DNA from: Sphingomonas sp. Leaf242
GTDB taxonomy: Bacteria > Pseudomonadota > Alphaproteobacteria > Sphingomonadales > Sphingomonadaceae
Length of the DNA: 64,000 bases
Direction: 5' to 3'
Assembly: GCF_001422045.1 (NCBI RefSeq)
Contig: NZ_LMLW01000008.1
Location: 624,501 to 688,500 of the forward strand
In this document: positions 60,957-64,000 of the stretch, in pieces
Layout: each line of letters opens with the position of its first letter
Position numbering within the stretch: position 1 is the stretch's first letter
Program-made: the position numbers and the translations under genes
The notes under the pieces: generated by a model
What the model was told of the DNA's origin: nothing
Database searches by the model: none
The model's input: only the letters and a program-made list of their open reading frames with translations

Positions 60957-61534
60957 GCCACGGGTTTCTCAGCGCGGCGTTGCTGGCGGGCGCAATGTTG
61001 CCGTCGGCGTCGCATGCGCAGGCATCGCCTGTCGCCGTCACGGCCCCCGATCCGGCCCGCCTCGCGGCGGCGCGCGAGCTGATTAACGTGCTGATGCCGC
61101 CCGAATCGCGTGAACGGATGATCGAAAGCATGATCGCCCCGATGCTCGGCAATCTGCAGCAGGGCATGGCGCAGAGCCCGATGTTCAGCAGTGCGATGGC
61201 GGACCATCCGGAGATGCAGACGCGGTTTGCCACCTTTCTGGAACGGCAGCAGGCGCGCACGATGACGCTAATGCGCGACGGATTGCCGAGCATGGTCGAG
61301 GCGATGGCGCGCGCCTATGCGCGCCGCTTCGATGTCGCTCAATGCCGCGACATCAAGGCGTTCTTCGCGACGCCGAGCGGCCGTGCGTACATGCAGCAAT
61401 CGCTGACGATCATGGCCGACCCAGACGTCGCCGCCTGGCAGCGGTCGATGATGCAATCCTCGATGGCGCACATGCAGGCCGATGTCGCCGAGTTCGCCAA
61501 GCAGGCTGCCACGCCCGAAGAGAAGAAGAAGTGA
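60953..61534 (+). CDS. DUF2059-like exported protein
   Basis: A 193-residue protein with a Sec signal (FLSAALLAGAMLPSASHAQ) and a helical C-terminal region (about 110-170, with MARAYARRFDVAQCRDIKAFFATPSGRAY) that matches DUF2059-type proteins. Function is unknown. It starts inside the gltD stop codon and ends 2 bp before gltB, so it is co-translated with the glutamate synthase genes even though it is probably periplasmic. Confidence 0.82.
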   Translation: MSHGFLSAALLAGAMLPSASHAQASPVAVTAPDPARLAAARELINVLMPPESRERMIESMIAPMLGNLQQGMAQSPMFSSAMADHPEMQTRFATFLERQQARTMTLMRDGLPSMVEAMARAYARRFDVAQCRDIKAFFATPSGRAYMQQSLTIMADPDVAAWQRSMMQSSMAHMQADVAEFAKQAATPEEKKK

Positions 61535-61536
61535 CG

Positions 61537-64000
<2,464 letters not shown>

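Overview
The window is high-GC chromosomal DNA of an alphaproteobacterium, most likely a sphingomonad (Sphingomonas or a close relative). This rests on the argH - small lipoprotein - lysA order, FlbD-type sigma-54 flagellar control combined with FliA/FlgM, a Ros/MucR-type regulator, a DcaP-like porin, and families of short paired palindromic repeats. The genus is inferred from remembered gene content; no database search was possible.

Positions 1-6270 hold housekeeping genes: a 5'-truncated glycosyltransferase, a TlpA-like thioredoxin lipoprotein divergent from argH, a small lipoprotein, lysA, a siroheme-synthase-like protein and a CorA-type transporter. Positions 6271-22466 (minus strand) are one long flagellar cluster read flbD-fliE-F-G-H-I-J-K-L-M-N-O-P-Q-R-flhB-fliD-fliS, covering the basal body, C-ring, export apparatus, hook-length control, filament cap and flagellin chaperone. 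The flagellin gene fliC (22782-23603, plus) is monocistronic, with its own sigma-28 promoter and terminator.

Positions 23808-34035 form an acetate/carboxylate island between the two flagellar clusters. It holds a GNAT acetyltransferase, a CrbS-like transporter-domain hybrid histidine kinase, a CrbR-like response regulator, acetyl-CoA synthetase (acs), a DcaP-like porin and an MHS-family symporter. A P-loop nucleotide kinase follows.

Positions 34649-52268 are the second flagellar region. On the minus strand lie a transglycosylase, flhA and fliA; flgM and flgN; and a second MotA/MotB-like pair followed by flgA. On the plus strand lie flgB-C-D-E-F-G-H-I-J-K-L and then the main motA-motB. Four sites match the sigma-54 -24/-12 pattern with exact GG-N10-GC spacing (before flgB, motA, the transglycosylase-flhA-fliA operon and the second stator pair). 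Two strong sigma-28 promoters precede fliC and fliDS. A dense array of CGGCAA/TTGCCG half-sites lies upstream of flgB and is the best candidate FlbD enhancer. This suggests a cascade of (possibly CtrA) -> FlbD with sigma-54 -> FliA, with FlgM as checkpoint.

Positions 52269-64000 hold a MucR-like regulator without the zinc-finger cysteine, a UbiC-like protein with an MFS transporter, a toxin/immunity pair next to tRNA-Leu(CAG), an NDUFA9-like dehydrogenase, uppP, and the glutamate synthase genes gltD and gltB (gltB cut by the window end) with a DUF2059 gene between them.

The most unusual items are the extra stator-like pair under a sigma-54 promoter, the enhancer array, the PD-(D/E)xK-like toxin with its coupled immunity gene, and palindromic repeats that have entered flagellar operons and protein-coding sequence.
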